A DNA stretch of 31,437 nt from an uncultured Prevotella sp. (GTDB lineage Bacteria > Bacteroidota > Bacteroidia > Bacteroidales > Bacteroidaceae): assembly GCA_934190685.1 (NCBI GenBank), contig CAKPTK010000009.1, positions 1-31,437 of the forward strand, in the 5' to 3' direction. Below, piece after piece: positions 1 to 7,212 of the stretch. Both the position numbers and the translations under genes were made by a program. Position 1 is the first letter of the stretch; each line of letters begins with the position of its first letter. Below the pieces are notes generated by a model. The model was given only the letters and a program-made list of their open reading frames with translations. It made no database searches and was not told the DNA's origin.

Positions 1-955
1 CAATCTGCGGGATAAACCAACTCAGAATGAGCGTGTTGCACACATTGAAGGTGGTGTGGAAGGCGGCGAGCACCACCGACAGCTTATGGGCGTCGAGTCC
101 GTGCGCCGTATGGGGGTCGTAGTTGGCAAAGCCACACACCATGTCGACGAAAGGATAGAAGATGCAGATGACCCAGCAAACACCGAAAATGTTGAACACC
201 AAATGTGCCATGGCGGCACGCCGTGCCTGCACATTGGCTGTCAGGGCGGCGAGGTTGGAGGTGATGGTGGTGCCGATATTCTCACCCATTACCAATGCGA
301 TGCCCAAATAGATGGGCAGTACACCGCTGGAACAGAGCACCATGGTGATGGCCATCAGGGCTGCCGATGACTGCATGCAGAACGTGAGGATGGTGCCGAT
401 GAAAAGGAAGAAGAATATGCTGAGGTAGCTGTTCACGTCAAACTGACTGAAGAAATGCAGAACAGCGGCATTGTGGCTGAGGTCTAAGTCTATGCCTGTG
501 GCTCTAAGGGTGGCGAGGGCGAGAAACATAAAGGCAATACCAAACAAAAAGTCGCCCGAATAACGGTATTTCCTTCGATAGATGAGCAGGATGGCGATGA
601 TGAATGCCGGGTAGACCACATTCGCCATGTCGAACGAGAATCCGAGACTCATGATCCATGCGGTGAGCGTGGTACCTATGTTGGCACCCATAATTACCGA
701 TATGGCTTGTGCCAAGGTGAGGAGTCCGGCGTTGACAAACGACACCGTCATCACGGTCGTAGCGGTCGATGATTGCACGGAGGCGGTTACGAACATGCCC
801 GTAAGCAGACCAGTGAAACGATTCTTGGTCATCGTTCCCAAGACGTGGCGCAACTGCGAACCAGCCATCTTTTGCAGGGCTTCGCTCATAACCTTCATTC
901 CATAGATGAGCAAAGCCAAAGATCCTACGATCTTAAATATAACCCAAATAGACAT
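1..955 (-). CDS. Na/Pi cotransporter family protein (NptA/PF02690), C-terminus cut off by window edge
   Basis: Inner-membrane sodium-dependent phosphate transporter. I translated the minus strand from the ATG at 955-953 (start MSIWVIFKIVGS); it stays open for 318 codons to the window edge. Two inverted-repeat signature blocks are visible: QSSTATT at residues 61-67 followed by MGANIGTT (89-96), and QSSAA at 195-199 followed by MGENIGTT. These paired Q-S-S motifs are the hallmark of the NaPi-II/NptA fold. The remainder is hydrophobic with several transmembrane helices. Full-length bacterial members are usually 550-600 residues with a PhoU-like C-terminal domain, so about 45 percent of the gene lies outside the window. 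It is divergent from the nucleoside kinase and has its own good promoter at 989-1019. Substrate phosphate is inferred from the family. Confidence 0.9.
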   Translation of the reverse strand, partial: MSIWVIFKIVGSLALLIYGMKVMSEALQKMAGSQLRHVLGTMTKNRFTGLLTGMFVTASVQSSTATTVMTVSFVNAGLLTLAQAISVIMGANIGTTLTAWIMSLGFSFDMANVVYPAFIIAILLIYRRKYRYSGDFLFGIAFMFLALATLRATGIDLDLSHNAAVLHFFSQFDVNSYLSIFFFLFIGTILTFCMQSSAALMAITMVLCSSGVLPIYLGIALVMGENIGTTITSNLAALTANVQARRAAMAHLVFNIFGVCWVICIFYPFVDMVCGFANYDPHTAHGLDAHKLSVVLAAFHTTFNVCNTLILSWFIPQI

Positions 956-988
956 ATAAAATATGAAATAGATAATACAATTCTGTTG

Positions 989-1019
989 CAAAAATAATAA
1001 AAATATGTTTAACGTCAAA
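989..1019 (-). promoter_or_regulatory. Bacteroidetes-type promoter of the Na/Pi cotransporter gene
   Basis: On the minus strand, TTTG (1019-1016), a 19-nt spacer, and TATTTTTG (996-989) match the TTTG-N19-TAnnTTTG primary sigma consensus of Bacteroidetes. The leader to the ATG at 955 is about 30 nt. Confidence 0.6.
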
Positions 1020-1047
1020 AGAGAAAAGCCATTTCTCTACAAAAAAA

Positions 1048-1079
1048 TTTGGGCTATACTTTTAGAAATTGTACATTTG
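1048..1079 (+). promoter_or_regulatory. Bacteroidetes-type promoter of the nucleoside kinase gene
   Basis: TTTG at 1048-1051, a 20-nt spacer, and TACATTTG at 1072-1079 fit the -33/-7 consensus. The ATG at 1099 follows about 20 nt later, so the leader is very short. The 956-1098 interval thus holds two divergent promoters and nothing else that I can see. Confidence 0.6.
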
Positions 1080-1098
1080 CAAGTGTTAACCAAAATTC

Positions 1099-2766
1099 AT
1101 GAGTATGACACAGACAGTTAAAATCAGATGCCGAAACACGAATACGGTCCTGGATGTACCGGCCGGATCGACTTTGGAATATATATATAAGGTGAGCGGA
1201 TTGCAAATCAAATTCGGTCCGGTAAGTGCGAAAGTGAACAACAAGGTGGAGGGTCTCCACTATCGGGTATATCACGACAAGGATGTGGAATATCTCGACC
1301 TCTACACTTCCTCCGGCTCCCGCACCTATACCCGCACCCTTTTCTTTGTTCTCTGCAAGGCTGTGGACGATCTCTATCCCGACAGCAGTGTGGTGATAGA
1401 CATTCCCGTGTCCAATGGATATTATTGTGATTTGCGCATCGGCAGACCTGTGACTGATGACGATGTGGCCAACTTGCGCCGTCGCATGCAGGAGATTGTG
1501 GATGCCAAGATGCCCATCCGCCGCCATGAATGCACCAGCGAAGAGGCCATCAAGATGTTCAAGGAGCGCGGCAGCACGTCGAAAGTGAAACTGCTCGAGA
1601 GCACAGGCAAGCTCTATACCACCTATTATGATATAGACGGCTATGTGGACTATTATTACGGCACGCTTCTGACCAACACCTCTATGCTCTATCTCTTCGG
1701 CTTGGAGAAATACTACGACGGACTGCTTCTCCGCATCCCGTCGGTGACAGACCCGTCCCGGTTGGGTGAATTGGTGCGTCAGGACAAGATGTTTGAGATT
1801 TTCCAAGAACACCACCGCTGGCAAGACCTGCTGGGGGTCAACACGGTGGGTGTGCTCAACGAAGCCATCAAAAACGGCTTCTCGGTAGACGCCATCAATC
1901 TGTGCGAGGCTTTGCAGGAGAAGAAACTGGGGCAGATAGCCGACGAGATAGCGCGCCGCAAGGGGGTGAAGATGGTGCTCATCGCCGGGCCTTCCTCCAG
2001 CGGAAAGACCACCTCGTGCAAGCGGCTGTCCATCCAACTGCTCACCAACGGCATTCGTCCGGTGCCCATCTCGCTCGACGACTATTTCCTTGACCGGAAA
2101 AAGACTCCGCGTGACGCCAAGGGCGACTATGATTTCGAGAGCCTTTATGCGCTTGACATTCCTCTGCTCAACGCCCAACTCAACGCCTTGTTCAAGGGCG
2201 AGGAGGTGGAACTGCCTAAATACAACTTCAAGACGGGCAAGAGCGAGAAAAGTGGCCACCGCCTGCATTTGGCTGCCAACGAGGTGCTGGTGGTCGAGGG
2301 CATCCATGCGCTCAACCCGGAGCTGACCGCCCAGGTGCCGGAAGAGATGAAGTTCAAGGTGTATGCATCCGCACTCACCACCATCCTGCTCGACACCCAC
2401 AACTACATACCCACTACCGACAACCGCCTGCTGCGCCGCATCATCCGCGACTACAAATATCGTGGCGTGAGCGCCGAAGAGACCATCCGCCGCTGGCCCA
2501 GTGTGAGGGCGGGAGAGAACAAGTGGATTTTCCCTTATCAGGAGAATGCCGACGCCATGTTCAACACAGCTATGATTTATGAGCTGGCGGTCATCAAGAC
2601 CCAGGCGGAACCGCTGCTCGAACTGGTGCCCGAGAACTCAGACCAATATTCCGAGGCCTATCGTCTGTGCAAGTTCCTAAGCTATTTCTCGCCACTGCCG
2701 TTCAAGCAGTTGCCTCCCACCTCTCTGTTGCGTGAGTTCCTGGGTGGCAGTTCGTTCAAATACTAA
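1099..2766 (+). CDS. Nucleoside kinase (uridine kinase-like) with N-terminal TGS/threonyl-tRNA-synthetase-like region
   Basis: 555-residue cytoplasmic protein. The N-terminal ~70 residues (VKIRCRNTNTVLDVPAGSTL) look like a TGS domain. Residues ~75-240 resemble the tRNA-synthetase second additional (SAD) domain. The C-terminal half is a P-loop kinase: Walker A GPSSSGKTT at 297-305, then ISLDDYF, and VVEGIHALNP, as in uridine kinase/phosphoribulokinase family members. Expected activity is ATP-dependent phosphorylation of a nucleoside, probably uridine or cytidine; the exact substrate cannot be read from sequence. The fused architecture and length are usual for Bacteroidetes proteins annotated as nucleoside kinase. 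The start ATG at 1099 is preferred because the promoter is only about 20 nt upstream; ATG at 1105 is an alternative. The phosphoesterase gene follows 34 bp downstream. Confidence 0.85.
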   Translation: MSMTQTVKIRCRNTNTVLDVPAGSTLEYIYKVSGLQIKFGPVSAKVNNKVEGLHYRVYHDKDVEYLDLYTSSGSRTYTRTLFFVLCKAVDDLYPDSSVVIDIPVSNGYYCDLRIGRPVTDDDVANLRRRMQEIVDAKMPIRRHECTSEEAIKMFKERGSTSKVKLLESTGKLYTTYYDIDGYVDYYYGTLLTNTSMLYLFGLEKYYDGLLLRIPSVTDPSRLGELVRQDKMFEIFQEHHRWQDLLGVNTVGVLNEAIKNGFSVDAINLCEALQEKKLGQIADEIARRKGVKMVLIAGPSSSGKTTSCKRLSIQLLTNGIRPVPISLDDYFLDRKKTPRDAKGDYDFESLYALDIPLLNAQLNALFKGEEVELPKYNFKTGKSEKSGHRLHLAANEVLVVEGIHALNPELTAQVPEEMKFKVYASALTTILLDTHNYIPTTDNRLLRRIIRDYKYRGVSAEETIRRWPSVRAGENKWIFPYQENADAMFNTAMIYELAVIKTQAEPLLELVPENSDQYSEAYRLCKFLSYFSPLPFKQLPPTSLLREFLGGSSFKY

Positions 2767-2800
2767 GCAAGCATCCATACAATATTATATAAAAAGAAGC

Positions 2801-3343
2801 ATGAAATATCTACTCTTGTCCGACATCCATGGTTCGCTGCCCAACTTGGAGCGCGTGCTGGAGGTCTATGAAAAAGAAAAGTGCGACCTGTTGCTCCTTT
2901 TGGGCGACGTCATCAACTATGGTCCCCGCAACCGTATTCCGGAGGGCATCAACCCCGCCGGCATTGTCGAGCGGCTCAACGCCATGAAGGAAAACATCGT
3001 CGCCGTGCGGGGCAATTGTGACTCAGAGGTGGACCAGATGCTGCTCCAGTTCCCCATCATGAGCGACTATGCCTTGGTGGTGGACAACGGCGTGCGTCTC
3101 TTCCTCACCCATGGTCATAAATACAACGAGGACAATATGCCTCCCTGCCGTCACGATGTGTTTGTCTACGGCCACACCCACTTGTGGAAACTTGAAAAGA
3201 CCGCGCAGGGCGTGGTTTGCAACATCGGATCGCCCACCTTCCCCAAGGGTGGCAACGAACCAACGTTTGGCATCTATGACAACAGCGTCATCAGCGTGCG
3301 GCGGATGAACGGAGAAGTGCTGAAAGAAATGAATGTGAGATGA
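2801..3343 (+). CDS. YfcE-like metallophosphoesterase
   Basis: 180-residue calcineurin-like phosphodiesterase, about the size of E. coli YfcE (~184). All metal-ligand motifs are present: D8-x-H10, GD at 35-36, GNCD at 71-74 (Cys replacing the usual His of GNHD, as in YfcE), H104-G-H106, and GHTH at 124-127. The likely activity is hydrolysis of small phosphodiesters with bound divalent metals; the natural substrate is unknown. I start it at ATG 2801 (MKYLLLSDIHG), which puts DxH near the N-terminus as in the family; the reading frame extends upstream to 2732 but that part overlaps the kinase gene and adds no homologous sequence. It probably shares the kinase transcript (34-bp gap, no terminator between) and ends at a strong bidirectional terminator. 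Confidence 0.85.
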   Translation: MKYLLLSDIHGSLPNLERVLEVYEKEKCDLLLLLGDVINYGPRNRIPEGINPAGIVERLNAMKENIVAVRGNCDSEVDQMLLQFPIMSDYALVVDNGVRLFLTHGHKYNEDNMPPCRHDVFVYGHTHLWKLEKTAQGVVCNIGSPTFPKGGNEPTFGIYDNSVISVRRMNGEVLKEMNVR

Positions 3344-3346
3344 AAA

Positions 3347-3390
3347 AACAAGAAACCGCTTGACAGAAGAACGTCAAGCGGTTTCTTGTT
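3347..3390. terminator. Bidirectional intrinsic terminator
   Basis: A perfect 18-bp stem (3347-3364 with 3373-3390) around an 8-nt loop. An A-run lies on the left side of the stem and T-rich sequence on the right, so it can stop transcription from both the convergent phosphoesterase and HIT genes. It fills nearly the whole 50-bp intergenic space. Confidence 0.85.
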
Positions 3391-3393
3391 GTC

Positions 3394-3792
3394 TTAGAGT
3401 TTCTTGAACTCAGTATAAATCTTGTCGGCGATTTCCTTGAACTCCTCCTCGCTGAGCTTCAGCTTCGGATTGGAGAAGATCATGTCTTTCTCCGAGTTCA
3501 TCGGAATCAGATGGATGTGAGCGTGAGGCACTTCCAGTCCGAGCACCGCCATGCCCACCTTCTTGCAGGGGAAAGCGCGCTTGATGGCCACAGCCACCTT
3601 CTTGGCGAACACCTGGTAGGCGGCAATCTCGTCGTCGGGCATGTCAAACACATAGTCCACCTCACGGCGGGGAATCACAAGCGTGTGTCCTTTCACCAGA
3701 GGATTGATGTCGAGGAAGGCATAGAACTGCTCGTCTTCGGCACACATGTAGCTGGGAATCTCGCCAGCCGCGATTTTAGAGAAAATATCCAT
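3394..3792 (-). CDS. HIT family protein (histidine triad nucleotide-binding hydrolase)
   Basis: 132-residue cytoplasmic protein of the HIT/HINT family, which binds nucleotides and hydrolyses substrates such as adenosine phosphoramidates. The histidine triad HAHIHL is at residues 90-95 (H90, H92, H94); the upstream FLDINPLVKGHTLVIPRR (26-43) is the standard HINT strand-helix region. Length matches the family. It lies 12 bp downstream of greA, so the two are almost certainly cotranscribed, and it ends at the shared bidirectional terminator. The precise substrate is not predictable. Confidence 0.9.
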   Translation of the reverse strand: MDIFSKIAAGEIPSYMCAEDEQFYAFLDINPLVKGHTLVIPRREVDYVFDMPDDEIAAYQVFAKKVAVAIKRAFPCKKVGMAVLGLEVPHAHIHLIPMNSEKDMIFSNPKLKLSEEEFKEIADKIYTEFKKL

Positions 3793-3804
3793 AATCCCAA
3801 AAGT

Positions 3805-4272
3805 TTATTCGATAGAAATCTTGTCAATGCGCAGTTTGATGGTTCCGCGCGGAATCTTGATTTCAGCCACGTCACCCACCTTCTTGTTGAGCAATCCCTG
3901 AGCGATAGGCGTCTTGATGGAGATTTTCCCCTCGCGGAGGTTGGCCTCGCTCTCGCTCACGATGGTGTAGGTCATCTTTGCGTTGTTGGCCATGTTGGTC
4001 ATTTCCACCTTGGAGAGAATCTGCACGGCGTCAGTGCTCAGACGTGACGTGTCCACAATCTTTGCCTCTGAGATAGCAACCTTCAGTTTATTTATCTTGT
4101 CCTCCAGGTGGGCTTGAGCTTCTTTTGCTGCATCATACTCGGAGTTCTCACTTAAATCACCCTTGTCACGAGCCTCTGCAATAGCGGCTGATGCCTTGGG
4201 ACGCTCTACTGATTCGAGCCGTTTGAGTTCAGCCACGAGCTTGTCGTAGCCTTCTTGCGACATGTAAGCCAT
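3805..4272 (-). CDS. greA: Transcription elongation factor GreA
   Basis: 155-residue GreA. The N-terminal coiled coil spans about residues 5-75 (MSQEGYDKLVAELKRLES, then ARDKGDLSENSEYDAAKEAQ). That segment contains the conserved acidic loop D-L-S-E-N-S-E-Y-D-A whose acidic residues reach the RNA polymerase active site. The C-terminal FKBP-like domain follows, with the ending IAQGLLNKKVGDVAEIKIPRG. It rescues backtracked RNA polymerase by stimulating transcript cleavage. First gene of a two-gene operon with the HIT protein, with a -7/-33 pair at 4397-4427. Confidence 0.95.
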   Translation of the reverse strand: MAYMSQEGYDKLVAELKRLESVERPKASAAIAEARDKGDLSENSEYDAAKEAQAHLEDKINKLKVAISEAKIVDTSRLSTDAVQILSKVEMTNMANNAKMTYTIVSESEANLREGKISIKTPIAQGLLNKKVGDVAEIKIPRGTIKLRIDKISIE

Positions 4273-4396
4273 AATGAAATCTTTTAGTTTTTTTGTTTAT
4301 AAGTTGGTTCCACGGGGTAACAAAAAATATAGAATTCTGACATTCTGATAGTGCCGGAATCCCATATCCTTATCCTTTATCCCCATAAATTCTATG

Positions 4397-4427
4397 CAAA
4401 GATAGACAATTAATCCCAATTAAGCAA
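4397..4427 (-). promoter_or_regulatory. Promoter of greA-HIT operon
   Basis: On the minus strand, TTG at 4427-4425, a 20-nt spacer, and TATCTTTG at 4404-4397. The leader to the greA ATG (4272) would be about 115 nt. It overlaps the divergent control region of the DsbD gene. Confidence 0.5.
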
Positions 4428-4468
4428 CTTTTAAGAGTTCAAATGTCGCTTTTTTATGTTTTTCTTTA

Positions 4469-4476
4469 TAATTTTG
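4469..4476 (+). promoter_or_regulatory. -7 element of the DsbD-like gene
   Basis: TAATTTTG fits TAnnTTTG and lies 34 nt before the ATG at 4511. I see no clear TTTG at -33, so this is a weaker call. Confidence 0.4.
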
Positions 4477-4510
4477 CACCATTATTCAAATTCATAATAT
4501 AGTTAAAGGG

Positions 4511-6535
4511 ATGAAATTCAAGTCTACGTTATTGGCTTTCTTGTTGTCAATAACAAGTATGGTGGCACTGGCACAGAATCCGGTGCATTTCACTGTTCAA
4601 CAGAAACAAACTGCCCCTGACGAGTTGGTGGTGACCTTCAACGGCACCATTCAGGAAGGCTGGCATGTGTATTCAACCGGTCTTCCTGCCGACGGACCTG
4701 TGTCTGCCGAGCTGACCACCGAAGTGGCTGAGGGTGTGAAACCCGCAGGCAAACTGACACCGAAGGGAAAAGAAATCAGCAAGTTCGACAACATGTTCGG
4801 TATGAACCTGCGCTATTTCGAACACAATGTGACCTTCGTGCAGAAGTATAAGATTGTGGGCAAGACCTACAAGGTGAAGGGTTGGCTCACCTATGGCACT
4901 TGCAACGACCAGAACTGTATGCCTCCTACCACGGTGGAGTTCAGCCATAGTGGCAACGGCCCTGCCGATGCTGCCGACGCCAAGGACGAGACCGTGAAGG
5001 ACGAGGCTGTCAAGGACTCTGTGCCCGCAGCCTCTGCTGGCGACAGCGCCCGTGTGGACTCTGCCCAGGCAGACACCACAACCATGATTGCCCAGGGCGA
5101 CCTGTGGAAGCCTGTCATCGACCAACTGAAGGCTTATGACGGCGGCAACGATGCCGGCACCCACTCTCTCTGGTACATTCTCGTCATGGGCTTCATCGGC
5201 GGTTTGCTCGCTGTGCTCATGCCTTGCATCTGGCCAATCATTCCTATGACCGTGAGCTTCTTCCTGAAGCGCAACAAAGATAAGTCGAAAGGCATTTGCG
5301 ACGCCCTCATATACGGCCTCTCCATCATCGTGATCTATGTGCTTTTGGGCTTGATTGTGACCGCCGTGTCGGGTGGAAACGGATTGAACAGCCTTTCTAC
5401 CAACGCTGTGTTCAACATCTTCTTGTTCCTCCTCTTGGTCGTATTCGCTGTTTCCTTCTTCGGCTGGTTCGAGTTGGAATTGCCTTCCAAGTGGACCAAC
5501 TCTGTCGACAACAAGGCTTCTGCCACAAGCGGACTCCTCTCCATTTTCCTCATGGCATTCACCTTGGTGCTCGTAAGTTTCTCTTGCACCGCACCAATCA
5601 TCGGTCTTCTGCTTGCCGAGGTTTCCACCACCGGCAGCTATGCCGCTCCTGCCGTGGGTATGTTTGGCTTCGCCATCGCCTTGGCTTTGCCGTTCTCCGT
5701 CTTCGCCATGTTCCCCACATGGTTGAAGCAGGCTCCTAAGTCTGGTTCTTGGATGAACACCCTCAAGGTGACCCTTGGTTTCGTCGAGCTTGCTTTCGCG
5801 CTGAAGTTCCTCTCCGTGGCAGACTTGGCATACGGCTGGCATATCCTTGACCGTGAGACCTTCCTCTCTCTCTGGATTGCCATCTTCTTCTTCCTCGGAC
5901 TCTACCTCATCGGCAAACTCAAGTTCCAGAGCGACGCCATGACCGGCGACAACAAACCTATGCCGGTGCCTTGCGTGATGTTGGGTCTTGTGTCTTTCGC
6001 TTTCGCCATCTATATGGTGCCCGGTCTTTGGGGCGCACCTTGCAAGGCTGTGAGCGCATTTGCTCCTCCTGTGAACACCCAGGACTTCAACCTTAATAAT
6101 AAAGAGGTGCATCCTGCCTATACCAACTATGAGGAAGGTATGGCCGCTGCCGCTGCTCAGGGCAAGCCGGTATTGCTCGACTTCACAGGCTATGGCTGTG
6201 TGAACTGCCGCAAGATGGAGGCTTCTGTATGGACAGATCCTACTGTGGCAGACATGCTGACCAAGGACTATGTGCTCATCTCGCTCTATGTCGACGACAA
6301 GAAGCCGCTCGCCAAGCCTATCGAGGTGACCATCAATGGTGAGAAGCGCACCCTCCGTACTGTGGGCGACAAGTGGAGCTACTTGCAGCAGAGCAAGTTC
6401 GGCACCCAGGCACAACCTTTCTATGTGGCTGTGGACAACCAAGGCAACCCGCTGACAGGTTCTCAGGCTTACAAGGAAGACGTGCCCAACTATGTGAAGT
6501 TCCTCCAGGCAGGTCTTGACAAGTACAAGAAATAA
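4511..6535 (+). CDS. Thiol:disulfide interchange protein, DsbD family
   Basis: 674-residue inner-membrane protein that passes electrons from cytoplasmic thioredoxin across the membrane to periplasmic thiol proteins. Residues 1-21 are a signal peptide (ending MVALAQ). An N-terminal DsbD-alpha-like domain (about 22-160) carries the Cys pair C131/C136 in CNDQNC. Residues ~165-205 form a low-complexity Ala/Asp/Lys/Val linker. The central ~8-helix domain has the two catalytic membrane cysteines C239 (LMPCIWPIIP) and C359 (SFSCTAP). The C-terminal thioredoxin-like domain has C563-V-N-C566 in TGYGCVNCRKME. All three redox pairs are intact. The gene is monocistronic, with a terminator just after the stop. 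It could feed the TlpA-like protein encoded at 21088-22455 (inference). Confidence 0.9.
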   Translation: MKFKSTLLAFLLSITSMVALAQNPVHFTVQQKQTAPDELVVTFNGTIQEGWHVYSTGLPADGPVSAELTTEVAEGVKPAGKLTPKGKEISKFDNMFGMNLRYFEHNVTFVQKYKIVGKTYKVKGWLTYGTCNDQNCMPPTTVEFSHSGNGPADAADAKDETVKDEAVKDSVPAASAGDSARVDSAQADTTTMIAQGDLWKPVIDQLKAYDGGNDAGTHSLWYILVMGFIGGLLAVLMPCIWPIIPMTVSFFLKRNKDKSKGICDALIYGLSIIVIYVLLGLIVTAVSGGNGLNSLSTNAVFNIFLFLLLVVFAVSFFGWFELELPSKWTNSVDNKASATSGLLSIFLMAFTLVLVSFSCTAPIIGLLLAEVSTTGSYAAPAVGMFGFAIALALPFSVFAMFPTWLKQAPKSGSWMNTLKVTLGFVELAFALKFLSVADLAYGWHILDRETFLSLWIAIFFFLGLYLIGKLKFQSDAMTGDNKPMPVPCVMLGLVSFAFAIYMVPGLWGAPCKAVSAFAPPVNTQDFNLNNKEVHPAYTNYEEGMAAAAAQGKPVLLDFTGYGCVNCRKMEASVWTDPTVADMLTKDYVLISLYVDDKKPLAKPIEVTINGEKRTLRTVGDKWSYLQQSKFGTQAQPFYVAVDNQGNPLTGSQAYKEDVPNYVKFLQAGLDKYKK

Positions 6536-6565
6536 GCAGGCCTATCGCTTGACTGCAATATACAG

Positions 6566-6598
6566 AAAAGGAGTTTGAGCAATCAAACTCCTTTTTTC
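6566..6598 (+). terminator. Intrinsic terminator after the DsbD-like gene
   Basis: A 13-bp perfect stem (6566-6578 with 6583-6595) with a GCAA tetraloop and six Ts, ending 63 bp after the stop codon. Confidence 0.85.
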
Positions 6599-6627
6599 AT
6601 GCCCGAAAGAGGGGACTTTTCTTCTTT

Positions 6628-6639
6628 GTGTGCGCACAC
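6628..6639. promoter_or_regulatory. Palindrome GTGTGCGCACAC, copy 1 (candidate operator)
   Basis: A perfect 12-bp palindrome identical to one centred 77 bp downstream. Both sit between the DsbD terminator and the promoter at 6774-6804, so they are candidate binding sites for a dimeric regulator. No known regulator consensus is claimed. Confidence 0.4.
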
Positions 6640-6703
6640 TATTCCCCGTTTACTTCCCCTTACTTTCAGTCTCTCATTCCCTAAAAATGGACGAAAATAG
6701 ACG

Positions 6704-6717
6704 TGTGTGCGCACACA
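6704..6717. promoter_or_regulatory. Palindrome TGTGTGCGCACACA, copy 2 (candidate operator)
   Basis: The second copy of GTGTGCGCACAC (6705-6716), extended to a 14-bp perfect palindrome. It is centred about 60 bp upstream of the -33 region of the putative RNA promoter. Confidence 0.4.
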
Positions 6718-6773
6718 ATACTTGATTTATGTCAAGAATACGGGTGATTTTCGTGTTTTTGGTGATAATTTTG

Positions 6774-6804
6774 TTGCGGCGTGCTTAGAATCTTCATACC
6801 TTTG
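6774..6804 (+). promoter_or_regulatory. Promoter of the putative non-coding RNA
   Basis: TTG at 6774-6776, a 20-nt spacer, and TACCTTTG at 6797-6804 followed by C. A start near 6811 is expected. No long protein gene follows for about 980 bp. Confidence 0.55.
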
Positions 6805-6810
6805 CATCGT

Positions 6811-7200
6811 CAATAAGACAAACGTTTAGGTTTTAGTTTAGGTAATAAAGATTGATTAGGTTATTGGTTTAATTATTAAGATTGATTGTTTTAGGTTATT
6901 GGTTTTAGGTAAAAGATTTGTTTTTTGATAGGATTAGTTAAAGGTAACAAAGAAAGATTGTAACGAAGTAAGGATAACAAATCGTTGGATAACGACAATA
7001 GGTAGTTCGTTAAGGTAAGAAGAAGATTGAAAAAGGATAACATGTAGATTGACACAAGGACAAAGCCGTGAGGCTTTGACCTAAGTCGATTGAAAGGAGA
7101 AAGAATTTAGACAGAAATGTCAGAAAATTTGAGAGTGCATTTAATGCAGCAAGAATCGCATCGCTTTCCATACGGAAAAACGGTGCGATTCTTGTTTTAA
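6811..7200 (+). ncRNA. Putative non-coding RNA or long leader, C-depleted, ending in a strong terminator
   Basis: A roughly 390-nt unit framed by a good promoter and an elaborate terminator hairpin, with no convincing protein gene. Positions 6834-6947 (114 nt) contain no C at all. Short motifs recur: AAGATTG at 6848, 6878, 6954 and 7023; TTAGGTTATTGGTTT at 6856-6870 and 6891-6905; and several GGTAA units between. The C-poor half must be largely unpaired as RNA. It is followed by a 7-bp hairpin with a GTGA (GNRA) tetraloop at 7061-7078. A 27-codon frame (ATG 7117 to TAA 7198-7200, starting MSENLRVHLMQQ) overlaps the terminator stem and has an AAAGGAG 17 nt upstream, so a leader-peptide function is possible but weak. 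I do not recognise a named RNA family. Confidence 0.45.
7150..7200 (+). terminator. Terminator of the putative RNA
   Basis: Outer stem 7150-7163 with 7181-7194 (14 bp with one U-G pair). Inside the loop is a second stem, TTTCC/GGAAA (7165-7169, 7174-7178), with an ATAC loop. TTTT follows. Confidence 0.75.
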
Positions 7201-7212
7201 AAAAGTTTTTCA

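Noticed and set aside
1054..2400. 448-codon open frame on the minus strand
   Set aside because: Antisense to the nucleoside kinase, whose Walker A and family motifs make it the real gene.
4673..6442. 589-codon open frame on the minus strand
   Set aside because: Lies entirely inside the DsbD-like gene, His/Glu/Gly-rich without any domain or signal; it is the antisense shadow of a GC-rich gene.
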